Assembly: GCA_905235735.1 (NCBI GenBank)
Contig: CAJOMU010000010.1
Location: forward strand, 1-56,272
Direction of reading: 5' to 3'
DNA length: 56,272 nt
Source: an uncultured Synergistales bacterium
GTDB taxonomy: Bacteria > Synergistota > Synergistia > Synergistales > Aminobacteriaceae
The stretch's first letter is position 1. Each line of letters begins with the position of its first letter. The notes under the pieces are model-generated. The model did no database searches. It was given only the letters and a program-made list of their open reading frames with translations, and was not told where the DNA came from. Below are positions 26,050 to 34,380 of the stretch, piece after piece. A program made the translations under genes and the position numbers.

Positions 26050-27174
26050 ATGAAGAAAATCATATGTGCGTTAGTGCTTGTCTTAATAGCTAAGGCTTCG
26101 TTTGCTGGCGTAAACCTTCAGGATATGGACTTCACGCGAGTAAATCCGTCTGTGCGCATAAAAGACATAACAGATGTTGAAGGTGCAAGAGGAAATCAGC
26201 TCACAGGAGTTGGACTAGTAACGGGATTAAATGGAACTGGCGATAATTCACAAATGGCAGTCCAGATGATGCGTAATGTAATGCGGAATTTCGGTGTTAC
26301 CCTCGATGCTCGTTCTGTCAGGACACGTAACCTCGCTGTCGTTTCTCTCACTGCTGAACTTCCTCCTTATGTAAGACCCGGACAGAAGATTGATGTCATT
26401 GCAAGCACAATGGGTAATGCTTCAAGTCTTCAGGGAGGTGTGCTAATGCAGACACCTTTACGCGCCGCTGACGGAAAAGTTTACGCGGTTGCACAAGGGC
26501 CTGTTGTAGTCGGCGGTTCATCTGCACAGGGAGCAGCTACATCACGTACTCAGAATGTCCCTACATCCGCGCGTCTGCCGGGAGGTGCTATCGTTGAGCG
26601 TGAAGTTCCGAGTGATTACACTATGGGAGGTCAGGTTGCTTTGTTGCTTCGTGAACCTGACTTCACTACCTCTCAGAGAATAGCTGATGCAATTAATCGC
26701 GTTTATGGTGTGGTTGCGTATGCGACTGATGCAGGACGTGTTGAGATTAATCTTCCCGGTCAGTATCTTCAGGCTCCGAATGCTTTTCTCGCTAATGCTG
26801 GTAATCTCGAAATTGAACCCGATCAGACTGCTAAAGTTGCAGTGAATGAACGTTCCGGCACTATCGTTATGGGTGGAAATGTCAAAATTTCTGCCGTCGG
26901 TGTTGCACATGGAAATCTCACTGTTACGGTTTCCGAAACACCCTATGCTGTACAGCCTGAAAGTATGAGTGAAGGAAGAACTGTTGTTATGAATCGTACA
27001 GACATTACGACCGATGAGGAAGGCGGAAGTGTTATTGCTATGCCGTCAACTACTACTGTTCGTGATATGGTGCGTGTATTGAATTCACTAGGTGCGAGAC
27101 CAAGAGACATAATCGAGATATTGCAGGCAATCGATAAGGCAGGTGCTCTTCATGGTGAACTCGTCGTTATGTGA
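26050..27174 (+). CDS. flgI: flagellar P-ring protein FlgI
   Basis: Periplasmic ring protein around the rod, 374 residues. A signal peptide ends FAG, followed by RIKDITDVEGARGNQLTGVGLVTGLNGTGD, the family start. The later segments VIASTMGNASSLQGGVLMQTPLRAADG and the C-terminal LNSLGARPRDIIEILQAIDKAGALHGELVVM are also typical. It follows flgH by 4 bases and precedes flgJ by 12. Confidence 0.97.
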   Translation: MKKIICALVLVLIAKASFAGVNLQDMDFTRVNPSVRIKDITDVEGARGNQLTGVGLVTGLNGTGDNSQMAVQMMRNVMRNFGVTLDARSVRTRNLAVVSLTAELPPYVRPGQKIDVIASTMGNASSLQGGVLMQTPLRAADGKVYAVAQGPVVVGGSSAQGAATSRTQNVPTSARLPGGAIVEREVPSDYTMGGQVALLLREPDFTTSQRIADAINRVYGVVAYATDAGRVEINLPGQYLQAPNAFLANAGNLEIEPDQTAKVAVNERSGTIVMGGNVKISAVGVAHGNLTVTVSETPYAVQPESMSEGRTVVMNRTDITTDEEGGSVIAMPSTTTVRDMVRVLNSLGARPRDIIEILQAIDKAGALHGELVVM

Positions 27175-27186
27175 GGTGATGAAAAT

Positions 27187-27564
27187 ATGATTGAGAATAC
27201 TCACGGCATCAACAGAGCTAAGATTATTGATACGAATATTAACCCTGAAGTACATAAATCTCCTGAAGCTCAAAAACTCAAAGAATCTTGTCAGCAGTTC
27301 GAGAGCATATTGTGGGCTAAAATCTGGAAGGATATGCGTAATACTGCTATGTCTATCAGTGGGTCTGACAAGCAGAGACCTTTTCATCAGATTGAAGACT
27401 TATCACTTGAAATGGCTACTGATGATTTGGTTCAACGTTCTGAAGGTGCTGGCCTTTGGAAAATGCTTTATGATTCTATGATACCTAAGTTAGCCGCTGA
27501 TATTGATGCTAAAGCTCGTCAACAGGCTGATACTGAAGCAGCTCATTTAGATGTTCAGGCATGA
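27187..27564 (+). CDS. flgJ: rod-binding protein FlgJ, short form
   Basis: Rod assembly protein of 125 residues with only the rod-binding domain (CQQFESILWAKIWKDMRNT, then ATDDLVQRSEGAGLWKMLYDSM). The muramidase domain of the enteric FlgJ is absent, so wall penetration must use another hydrolase. Last gene of the flagellar set here; a hairpin follows at 27573. Confidence 0.88.
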   Translation: MIENTHGINRAKIIDTNINPEVHKSPEAQKLKESCQQFESILWAKIWKDMRNTAMSISGSDKQRPFHQIEDLSLEMATDDLVQRSEGAGLWKMLYDSMIPKLAADIDAKARQQADTEAAHLDVQA

Positions 27565-27572
27565 AATAATTT

Positions 27573-27600
27573 TCCCCTGTTCTTAAGGCAGGGGATTTCT
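27573..27600. terminator. bidirectional terminator between flgJ and the acyltransferase
   Basis: TCCCCTG (27573-27579) pairs with CAGGGGA (27589-27595) and is followed by TTTCTCTTGT; on the other strand the stem is followed by AAAATTATT. It overlaps the last codons of the convergent acyltransferase gene, whose ending Pro-Leu-Pro-stop is encoded by the hairpin itself. Confidence 0.65.
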
Positions 27601-28599
27601 CTTGTACTTTCCTGGATAGAATATGTACTCAACCCAGCGTAAACACTTCACATTCTTATACAGCCATACTGTCATTAACGGAATGAACAATGCAAACGCA
27701 AAGCACATCAAGAATAACAATGACGCATGAAGATTGAACATTTGCAGGTTCAGCAGTTTATATGAAAGCCTGAATATAACAGCCCCATAATTGTGAATGC
27801 AATATATAACCATGCTGTATAATCCGCACATGACAAGAAAGCTGTTAGTGATTCTCAATGCGTAAAATATCATGAAGCATGCCAGACTTAAACATAATGC
27901 CGTTCCAGTTTGAAGAATAACATTCTTGTTGCCGTAAATGTAGTTCACTATGAAACATGCTGTACCAATGAGCAATAAGATAATCCCATATGAAAGCCTT
28001 TCAGAAAGTATATTGTATCTCCTCATCACAAATCCAATGTGAAAATATAATCCGTATGTGAAGAAGATGACAAACTCCGGAAGAATCTCACTAAATGTAA
28101 ATGGTTTTATCACTATGAACACAATTAACCAGAACAGCATATGAATATATTCACTCTTAACATAACGTTCAAGCAGAAGATGCACGCTCTTCACTAAGAA
28201 TAATTCACACAGAAACCAATAGTTGAGAAAACCACTAAAAGGGATTAAGAGAAAATCATATACCGAAGGAACATTAACACCTTCAAGATAAAAGGACATC
28301 AGTAAATTCAAAAAGGCTTGAAGATATGAGAAGAATAAACACGGAATATATATAGAGATTACATTCTTCTTGAAATAATACTTGTATTGCTCCCCAGATT
28401 GAAAATGTTCCTTCAGTCCGTGAACATATCCAGACATCATAAAAAACAATGGCATGTGAAAAGTGAATACAAAAGCAGGAACTACCTTATCACCTTCAAA
28501 GCTAATGCTCATTACGTCTAACCACCCGTATACATGACCAAATACAACAACGATAATTGCAAATCCTCTCAGCGCATCAGATACAGCATCTCTCTTCAT
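27583..28599 (-). CDS. membrane acyltransferase family 3 (O-acetyltransferase-like)
   Basis: An integral membrane acyltransferase of 338 residues with about ten helices. It has the family start RGFAIIVVVFGHVYGW, with the probable catalytic His in the first helix, and FTFHMPLFFMMSGYVHG in the second. Relatives acetylate cell-surface sugars or small acceptors from cytoplasmic acetyl-CoA. It stands alone on the minus strand between the flagellar genes and glycerate kinase, so context gives no acceptor. Its base composition is slightly more AT-rich than its neighbours, as is common for glycan-modifying genes. Confidence 0.85.
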   Translation of the reverse strand: MKRDAVSDALRGFAIIVVVFGHVYGWLDVMSISFEGDKVVPAFVFTFHMPLFFMMSGYVHGLKEHFQSGEQYKYYFKKNVISIYIPCLFFSYLQAFLNLLMSFYLEGVNVPSVYDFLLIPFSGFLNYWFLCELFLVKSVHLLLERYVKSEYIHMLFWLIVFIVIKPFTFSEILPEFVIFFTYGLYFHIGFVMRRYNILSERLSYGIILLLIGTACFIVNYIYGNKNVILQTGTALCLSLACFMIFYALRITNSFLVMCGLYSMVIYCIHNYGAVIFRLSYKLLNLQMFNLHASLLFLMCFAFALFIPLMTVWLYKNVKCLRWVEYIFYPGKYKRNPLP

Positions 28600-28675
28600 G
28601 TCAACATCTCCTTATGATAGAATTATGCTAATTTCATATTCTATATATAATAACATGAAAGGATTTGAATTCTAC

Positions 28676-29935
28676 ATGCGAAACCTCAAACAGGATATGC
28701 ATGACATCATTCAATGCTCAATTAATGCTGTCCTCCCTGAAAACGCTGTAAAAGATGCTCTCAATAACCCCGCATTCATGGCTCGAAAAGGCAAAGGAAA
28801 AATCATAGTATGTTCAATCGGTAAAGCAGCCTGGAGAATGGCTAAAGCCGCAAGTGATATTCTCGGAAATGACATTACTGGGGCAGTCGTTACGAAGTAT
28901 GAGCATTCAATGGGTGATATTCATGGCCTCGAAATATACGAGGCTGGTCATCCCGTCCTCGATGAGAATACGATTAAAGGCACGAAGGCATTGCTTGAAC
29001 ATGTGAAGAATCTCACACCTGATGATACAGTTCTCTTCCTCGTTTCTGGTGGAGGTTCCGCTCTCTTTGAACTCCCAGCTCAAGGCGTTACTCTACATGA
29101 CATGAAAGATGTTACCTCTCAACTCCTCGCTTGCGGAGCTGACATCGTAGAAATTAACACAATCAGAAAACATTTATCTTCGGTCAAAGGCGGAAGGTTC
29201 GCTGAATTATGCGCTCCTGCTCATGTCTTTATGGTCGTTCTGTCTGATGTCTTAGGCGACAGGTTAGACAGTATCGCTTCAGGCCCTGCCGCTCCTGATA
29301 TGTCAACGTCTGATGAGGCTCTTTCTATCGTGAAGAAATATGACCTCAAACTTAAACCTGAACTCCTGAACATTCTCGCTCAGGAAACACCGAAAACTAT
29401 CAATAACGTTACGGCTGTCATTACGGGTAGCGTTACCGCTCTCTGTCAGGCCGCAGCTGAAATCGCAATGTCAAAAGGTTATTCTCCCCTCGTCCTCACT
29501 ACTACTATGACTTGTGAAGCTCGTGAAGCTGGCTCTTTCATGGCAAGTATCGCTCGTGAAATCAAAACTTCAGGAAGACCTCTCAATGCTCCCTGTGCTT
29601 TGATTGCTGGCGGTGAAACTGTCGTACATCTAACTGGTCATGGCATGGGTGGACGTAATCAGGAGTTCGCTCTCTCGGCTTCTATGGGCATTTCTGGTCT
29701 TGATGATGTCGTCATTGCTTCTCTCGGTTCAGACGGCACTGACGGCCCTACTGATGCTGCTGGTGGTATCGTTGACGGTCAGACACAATCAATCCTCAAG
29801 GCTAAAGGCATTAGTATTCCTGATGTCCTCAAAGAGAATGACGCTTATAACGCACTTAAACAGGCTGACGCTCTCCTCATGACTGGCCCGACCGGCACTA
29901 ACGTTAATGATGTCGCTATAGCTCTTATTGCTTAG
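28676..29935 (+). CDS. gckA: glycerate 2-kinase (MOFRL family)
   Basis: Phosphorylates D-glycerate at position 2 to feed glycolysis. The protein (419 residues from the ATG at 28676) has the N-terminal DUF4147 domain with GKAAWRMA and LVSGGGSALFELP, and the C-terminal MOFRL domain with GGETVVHLTGHGMGGRNQEFAL and SLGSDGTDGPTDAAGG. AAAGGA lies 12 bases upstream of the chosen start; longer frames to 28598 run into the divergent gene. The end overlaps the ROK kinase gene by 11 bases, convergently. Carbon source inferred: serine or glycerate catabolism. Confidence 0.94.
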   Translation: MRNLKQDMHDIIQCSINAVLPENAVKDALNNPAFMARKGKGKIIVCSIGKAAWRMAKAASDILGNDITGAVVTKYEHSMGDIHGLEIYEAGHPVLDENTIKGTKALLEHVKNLTPDDTVLFLVSGGGSALFELPAQGVTLHDMKDVTSQLLACGADIVEINTIRKHLSSVKGGRFAELCAPAHVFMVVLSDVLGDRLDSIASGPAAPDMSTSDEALSIVKKYDLKLKPELLNILAQETPKTINNVTAVITGSVTALCQAAAEIAMSKGYSPLVLTTTMTCEAREAGSFMASIAREIKTSGRPLNAPCALIAGGETVVHLTGHGMGGRNQEFALSASMGISGLDDVVIASLGSDGTDGPTDAAGGIVDGQTQSILKAKGISIPDVLKENDAYNALKQADALLMTGPTGTNVNDVAIALIA

Positions 29936-30821
29936 CCGCCATTGCTGCACCTATTAGCCCTGCCTTGTATCCCAGTGTACATGACACTATTCGGGGCGGG
30001 GTTAATCCCTTGTACATCTCCGCGTATACCTTCTCCCTTAATGGCTCAAGCAGTCTCTCACCCTGTTTCGCTATTCCCCCTCCCAGACTTATCACTTCTG
30101 GCTGTAACCCGTTTATCAGGTTCACTATTCCGCATGACAAATCACTCGTGTATTCATCTATTACTCTCTGGGCTGTCGCATTCCCTTTGTCTGCCGCATC
30201 AAATACTGTCTTCCCGTTTACCGTTCCGTCTGCCTCTGTTATCCCCGCTTCTCGCGTTGAACGTATTAGTCCCGTCGCTGAACAATACGCCTCCCAGCAG
30301 CCCTTTCGACCGCATGTGCATTCCCGTCCTCCTGAACGTATCACCATGTGTCCGAACTCTGAGCTTCTGTATATTTTATCGTTAAATACTATCCCTACCC
30401 CTACTCCTGTACCTAACGTTACAATTATCGCACTCTTCGCTCCCCTCGCACTTCCCGCTACTACTTCTCCTAGTGCCGCCGCATCCGCATCATTCTCTAA
30501 GACTGCTGGTACATGCAACGCATCATTAATCAGGTCCGCTATGTGAAAATTCTTCCAGCCTAAATTGTTGTTGTATATCACCGTTCCTGTCTCATAATCT
30601 ATCTTGCCAGGTGAGCCCATTCCTATCGCTTCGATGTCCTTCATGCTCACTCCTGCGTTATAGACCGCCCTCTCCGCTGATAGTAATATGTCCTGAAATA
30701 CTTCCCTCTGGGGACGTTCAGCTCCCGTTGGTACTGATGCCTCGCCGAGTATATTTCCCCATTCATCCACTACTCCGGATTTCAGGTTCGTTCCGCCTAT
30801 GTCCAGCCCTATATAGTACAT
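29925..30821 (-). CDS. ROK-family sugar kinase (glucokinase-like)
   Basis: ROK kinase of 298 residues. The ATP-binding start is YIGLDIGGTNLKSGVVD, the catalytic Asp is in LENDADAAALGE, and the zinc-binding ROK signature is EFGHMVIRSGGRECTCGRKGCWEAY. EFGHM-V is close to glucokinases, though N-acetylmannosamine or fructose kinases share the motif. I use the ATG at 30821, at a normal distance from GGAG; the ATG at 30830 touches that site. Convergent with glycerate kinase. Confidence 0.92.
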   Translation of the reverse strand: MYYIGLDIGGTNLKSGVVDEWGNILGEASVPTGAERPQREVFQDILLSAERAVYNAGVSMKDIEAIGMGSPGKIDYETGTVIYNNNLGWKNFHIADLINDALHVPAVLENDADAAALGEVVAGSARGAKSAIIVTLGTGVGVGIVFNDKIYRSSEFGHMVIRSGGRECTCGRKGCWEAYCSATGLIRSTREAGITEADGTVNGKTVFDAADKGNATAQRVIDEYTSDLSCGIVNLINGLQPEVISLGGGIAKQGERLLEPLREKVYAEMYKGLTPPRIVSCTLGYKAGLIGAAMAAKQ

Positions 30822-30873
30822 TTTTAACATCTCCTTTGTCTCGTCATTATATAATATTCATGAGGTGATTTCC

Positions 30874-31881
30874 TTGAAACTAAAATATATTTTTGCTCTC
30901 ATTCTCTTTCTTGCTGCTCTGCTCTTTTATTTTCTCAGACCTTATCAGACTTTCTCACGCTCCGGCATGGCCATGAATACAATCATACGTATGGGCATTA
31001 AATCTCATAATGATAACGTCCTCGATGATGCCTTCAGTCTCTTATCTCAGCTCGATAACTCCCTCTCTATGTATAACCCGTCGTCCGATGTCTCTCTCAT
31101 TAACTCTCAAGCCGGTTCGTCCTCCGTTGATGTTCCCCCTCATGTCGCCGATGTAATCCGTAAAGCTGTCTCTCTTCATAACATGACTGACGGAGTTTTT
31201 AACCCTATCATAGGTTCTGTTACTCGCTTATGGAAGATTAATCAGCATGACGGTGTTATCCCCTCACAAGAAAGCATTGATGAAGCCGTTAAACTCACTG
31301 ACATAAATAATCTCAGCTTTCATGATAACAGCATATTCCTCAAACATAAAGGCTGTGTCCTCGATTTGGGTGGCATCGCTAAAGGTTATGCAGGTGATTT
31401 GATTGCTCATCTCTTCAGAGTGAACGGCATTAAGTCCGCTCTGATTGATTTGGGGGGGAATATTTGTGTCATCGGGAATAACTTTGAGGGTAATGACTGG
31501 AGGGTCGGCATTAGAGACCCATTTGAACCGTTAAGTTCACCTGCTCTGGTTGTGCATGTTCATGACTGCAATGTCATCACTTCTGGTAACTATGAGCGCT
31601 TCAAGATTGTTGACGGTAAAAAATTCTCTCACTTCTTCAATCCAAAAACTGGCCAGTCTGTCATGAATGATTTACTCTCCGTTACCGTCATTAATCCCGA
31701 TGGTGCTCTTTCTGACGGTCTTGCTACTGCTTTCATGGCTATGGGATTCAATAAGGCTCACGATATGATTAAACATCTCAATGTTAATGCTGTCCTCATT
31801 CGCAATGACAAAACTATTCATGCTTCTGAAGGTTTAAGGGATATTGTCTCAGGGAATAAGTTTCAGATTGAATTCTTCTGA
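30874..31881 (+). CDS. apbE: FAD:protein FMN transferase ApbE
   Basis: Attaches FMN covalently to a Ser or Thr of target proteins such as NqrB/RnfD subunits. The N-terminal hydrophobic segment (residues about 4-21) anchors it on the periplasmic side. ApbE motifs follow: SRSGMAMNT, LDLGGIAKGYAGD near the middle, and SGNYERF with the metal-binding SDGLATAFMAMG. I use the TTG at 30874, 7 bases after GAGGTG; the upstream GTG is within that site. Its flavoprotein targets (Rnf or Nqr) are not in the window. 335 residues. Confidence 0.93.
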   Translation: MKLKYIFALILFLAALLFYFLRPYQTFSRSGMAMNTIIRMGIKSHNDNVLDDAFSLLSQLDNSLSMYNPSSDVSLINSQAGSSSVDVPPHVADVIRKAVSLHNMTDGVFNPIIGSVTRLWKINQHDGVIPSQESIDEAVKLTDINNLSFHDNSIFLKHKGCVLDLGGIAKGYAGDLIAHLFRVNGIKSALIDLGGNICVIGNNFEGNDWRVGIRDPFEPLSSPALVVHVHDCNVITSGNYERFKIVDGKKFSHFFNPKTGQSVMNDLLSVTVINPDGALSDGLATAFMAMGFNKAHDMIKHLNVNAVLIRNDKTIHASEGLRDIVSGNKFQIEFF

Positions 31882-31890
31882 CATGATACA

Positions 31891-33564
31891 TTACAGGCCA
31901 TATTTATCCCGTTCATGATATAACTCTATCAATCTTTGATAGTCCCGTTCTTCCAATGGCTTCGCTCTTATCTCCGCTATCCTCCGCTCTATCGATATTC
32001 GCTTCAATCCACTGTATACCTTCGCAAATCTATCTTCATCATTCAATCCCTTCATCTGCTCATATAATACTTTCCCTCGCTCTATTATCCCCAGCTTGTA
32101 TGTGTCCCCTGTCTTGAGCCATAATTCACCCAATTCACTCACATCTTCTGTCAGCAATTCATACGCAAGTGCTTTCGTGTCCGATTCATTCAATATGTTC
32201 ATCGCCTCTTCGGGTGATATTCTCAGTCTGTAGTCCGCACTCCTCATTAACATACTACATAACGCACATTCTAAACTGTCATCGTCATCTTTTTTTGCAC
32301 GCTTCTCTGATACTTCAGGCAGTTCACTCTTCTTCGTGATTATCATACTCTCAAGTTCTCCAGGCAATACATGCGCCGCCTCACATAACTGCGCTTTGTA
32401 TTCAAAAACTTCTCCGGCTCTTAATCCCTCCAATGATGAAAATAATTCCCTCACCGCACTCTTCCTCGTCGATACATCCTCAAGACGTGTACGTAATGCT
32501 TCTATATGTGCCAGTATTAACGGCTTCGCACTCGAAATCAAATTTTCAAAATCTTCATGCGTATGCGTCATAAGATATTCATCTGGGTCTTTGCCTTCCG
32601 GTAGCATTATTACCCGTACATCTAGTCCATTTGCCTGCAATATATACATTCCCCTGATTGCCGCGTCCTGTCCCGCTCTATCTGAGTCATAGCAGATGTA
32701 ACACCTGTCCGCATATCTTGATAATAGCTGTGCCTGTTCTACCGTCAGTGATGTCCCCAGTGATGCAACGCTCTCTTTAAATCCTGCCTTATGCAGCCTT
32801 ATACCATCCATGTATCCCTCACATAATATGCTTCGTCCCTTTTCACGTATCGCTTTCCTCGCCATGTCCAGAAGATATAAATTCTTCCTCTTCCTGTAGA
32901 CTTCACTTTCTGGACTGTTTATGTATTTCGCTCCCTCTCCCGCTATTATCCGTCCTCCAAATCCTATCGTTTGTCCCGTTATCCCATGTATCGGAAACAT
33001 TATGCGTCCTCGAAAACGGTCATATATTCCTCGTTCTGTCTGAATTGCAAGCCCTGCATCCGCTATCTTCTTATCACTGAAACCTTTCTTTCGCAGATAA
33101 ATCGTCAGTGCATCCCACGCATCTGGCGCGTAACCCAGTCCGAATGTATTTATGTCCACCTCTGTCAGTCCACGCTTCATGATATAGTCTCTGGGGGCAT
33201 TCGCTGATGAGGAGTTCAGGTTCGTTCTGAAAAATTCTTCTGTCAGTCTCAATATATCTTTGTTCTCATGCTCTCTGCCTGATTTACTCAGCTTTATTCC
33301 GCTTCTGTCCGCTAGGATTTGAAGTGCCTCTCGGAAATCTACATGTTCAGTCTCCATTACGTAACTGAATATATTCCCGCCCTTATGACAACCAAAACAA
33401 TAATAGCTTTGCGTGTCTGTGTACACATGGAATGATGGTGTATCTTCACTATGGAATGGGCATAATCCTACGTAGCCTCGTGATGATGCTCGCAGTTTTA
33501 CTCTCTCACTTATTATTTCCGCTATGTCTATTGATGATGCTATCTGTTCTGTGATTTCATTCAT
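31891..33564 (-). CDS. dnaG: DNA primase DnaG
   Basis: Makes RNA primers at the replication fork. The zinc finger is CPFH with a later CFGCHKGG (residues about 35-60), the RNA-polymerase core has YINSPESEVYRKRKNLYLL, and the TOPRIM domain has LCEGYMDGI with YDSDRAGQDAA. The C-terminal helicase-binding part is short (to 557 residues). I start at the ATG at 33564 with GGGG upstream; the longer frame has no primase homology. The usual partner rpoD is not adjacent. Its end faces apbE with a 9-base gap and no visible terminator. Confidence 0.95.
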   Translation of the reverse strand: MNEITEQIASSIDIAEIISERVKLRASSRGYVGLCPFHSEDTPSFHVYTDTQSYYCFGCHKGGNIFSYVMETEHVDFREALQILADRSGIKLSKSGREHENKDILRLTEEFFRTNLNSSSANAPRDYIMKRGLTEVDINTFGLGYAPDAWDALTIYLRKKGFSDKKIADAGLAIQTERGIYDRFRGRIMFPIHGITGQTIGFGGRIIAGEGAKYINSPESEVYRKRKNLYLLDMARKAIREKGRSILCEGYMDGIRLHKAGFKESVASLGTSLTVEQAQLLSRYADRCYICYDSDRAGQDAAIRGMYILQANGLDVRVIMLPEGKDPDEYLMTHTHEDFENLISSAKPLILAHIEALRTRLEDVSTRKSAVRELFSSLEGLRAGEVFEYKAQLCEAAHVLPGELESMIITKKSELPEVSEKRAKKDDDDSLECALCSMLMRSADYRLRISPEEAMNILNESDTKALAYELLTEDVSELGELWLKTGDTYKLGIIERGKVLYEQMKGLNDEDRFAKVYSGLKRISIERRIAEIRAKPLEERDYQRLIELYHERDKYGL

Positions 33565-33586
33565 TATATTTCCCCGATATGTTAGA

Positions 33587-33592
33587 TATAAT
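33587..33592 (+). promoter_or_regulatory. -10 element before the DUF2993-like gene
   Basis: TATAAT 37 bases before the ATG at 33629; no good -35. Between it and the RBS is a run of eleven T residues (33603-33613), which lies in the probable leader of the transcript. Confidence 0.45.
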
Positions 33593-33602
33593 AATACACA
33601 AA

Positions 33603-33613
33603 TTTTTTTTTTT
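33603..33613. repeat. homopolymer of eleven T residues
   Basis: A mononucleotide run between the -10 element and the RBS of the DUF2993-like gene. Length changes would alter the spacing in the leader, not a reading frame. Confidence 0.9.
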
Positions 33614-33628
33614 AGGAGATTGTTATTC

Positions 33629-34369
33629 ATGTTACGTAAAATCAAAATCGTTATGACAGCTGTTGTCTGTATGCTCATTGCACAATGTTCATGTTACGCC
33701 GATGATGTTCAGAGCCTCCTCAACTACTATGTGAACGAATTCAAACCAGAAAAGGCATTACTCATCATTCAGGATAAACCCGATGATACAGGAATGTTCA
33801 CAGATATATACATGAACCTTCAAGGTGTTGTGATTGAGAACCTCAGAATGAACAGGCTAACATTCAGAATGAGAGGCGTGCAGTTCAACAAGCCGTCAGA
33901 ATGGTCAAAGGGAAAAGTAGAATGTAAGAGCGCAATTCAGATTTTGGCACTGGCTAATCTTCTTCAGAAGGACATCAACAATGCGATTGAGGCCAAGACA
34001 TTCGGTGATGATGATTCAAGTGAATGGCACGATGTTTCCATGAAAATCACTCCGAGAGGTTTATCGGGTAAAGGCTACTATAAGTTTGGCTTCCTCGATA
34101 TTCTTCTTGAAATAGACAGCGGATTGAAGATTGTGAAAAACAAAGAATTATGGCTTAATAATCCAAAGGTTAAGGTGAATACACTTGATGTCCCTGACTA
34201 TATAACGAAAAAGGCACTCGCAGATATTCAGCCACTCGTTGACCTCAATAAATTTCCGTTGCCTCTCTCACTTCACAAAATTGATCTCAAAAATGGAAGT
34301 GCATCCCTCTCAACACGCAATCTCCCGCAGGAACCTTCAGAGGGAATAAGATACACTTACTCGAAATAA
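33629..34369 (+). CDS. secreted DUF2993/LmeA-like protein
   Basis: A 246-residue exported protein, function not established. A signal peptide ends near CYADD, at about residue 26, with several cysteines (AQCSC) that could include a lipobox. The rest alternates beta strands in the manner of DUF2993/LmeA-like lipid-binding folds (LTFRMRGVQFNKPSEWSKGKV, later KITPRGLSGKGYYKFGFLDILLEID). RBS AGGAGATT sets the start at 33629. It is 11 bases upstream of a membrane protein gene and likely forms a two-gene operon with it, perhaps handling envelope lipids. Confidence 0.6.
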   Translation: MLRKIKIVMTAVVCMLIAQCSCYADDVQSLLNYYVNEFKPEKALLIIQDKPDDTGMFTDIYMNLQGVVIENLRMNRLTFRMRGVQFNKPSEWSKGKVECKSAIQILALANLLQKDINNAIEAKTFGDDDSSEWHDVSMKITPRGLSGKGYYKFGFLDILLEIDSGLKIVKNKELWLNNPKVKVNTLDVPDYITKKALADIQPLVDLNKFPLPLSLHKIDLKNGSASLSTRNLPQEPSEGIRYTYSK

Positions 34370-34380
34370 CAAACAGAAAG

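Noticed and set aside
29942-30546. Plus-strand genes opposite the ROK kinase
   Set aside because: They are Pro/Ser/Leu-rich mirror frames of a clear ROK gene with its zinc signature, so not real.
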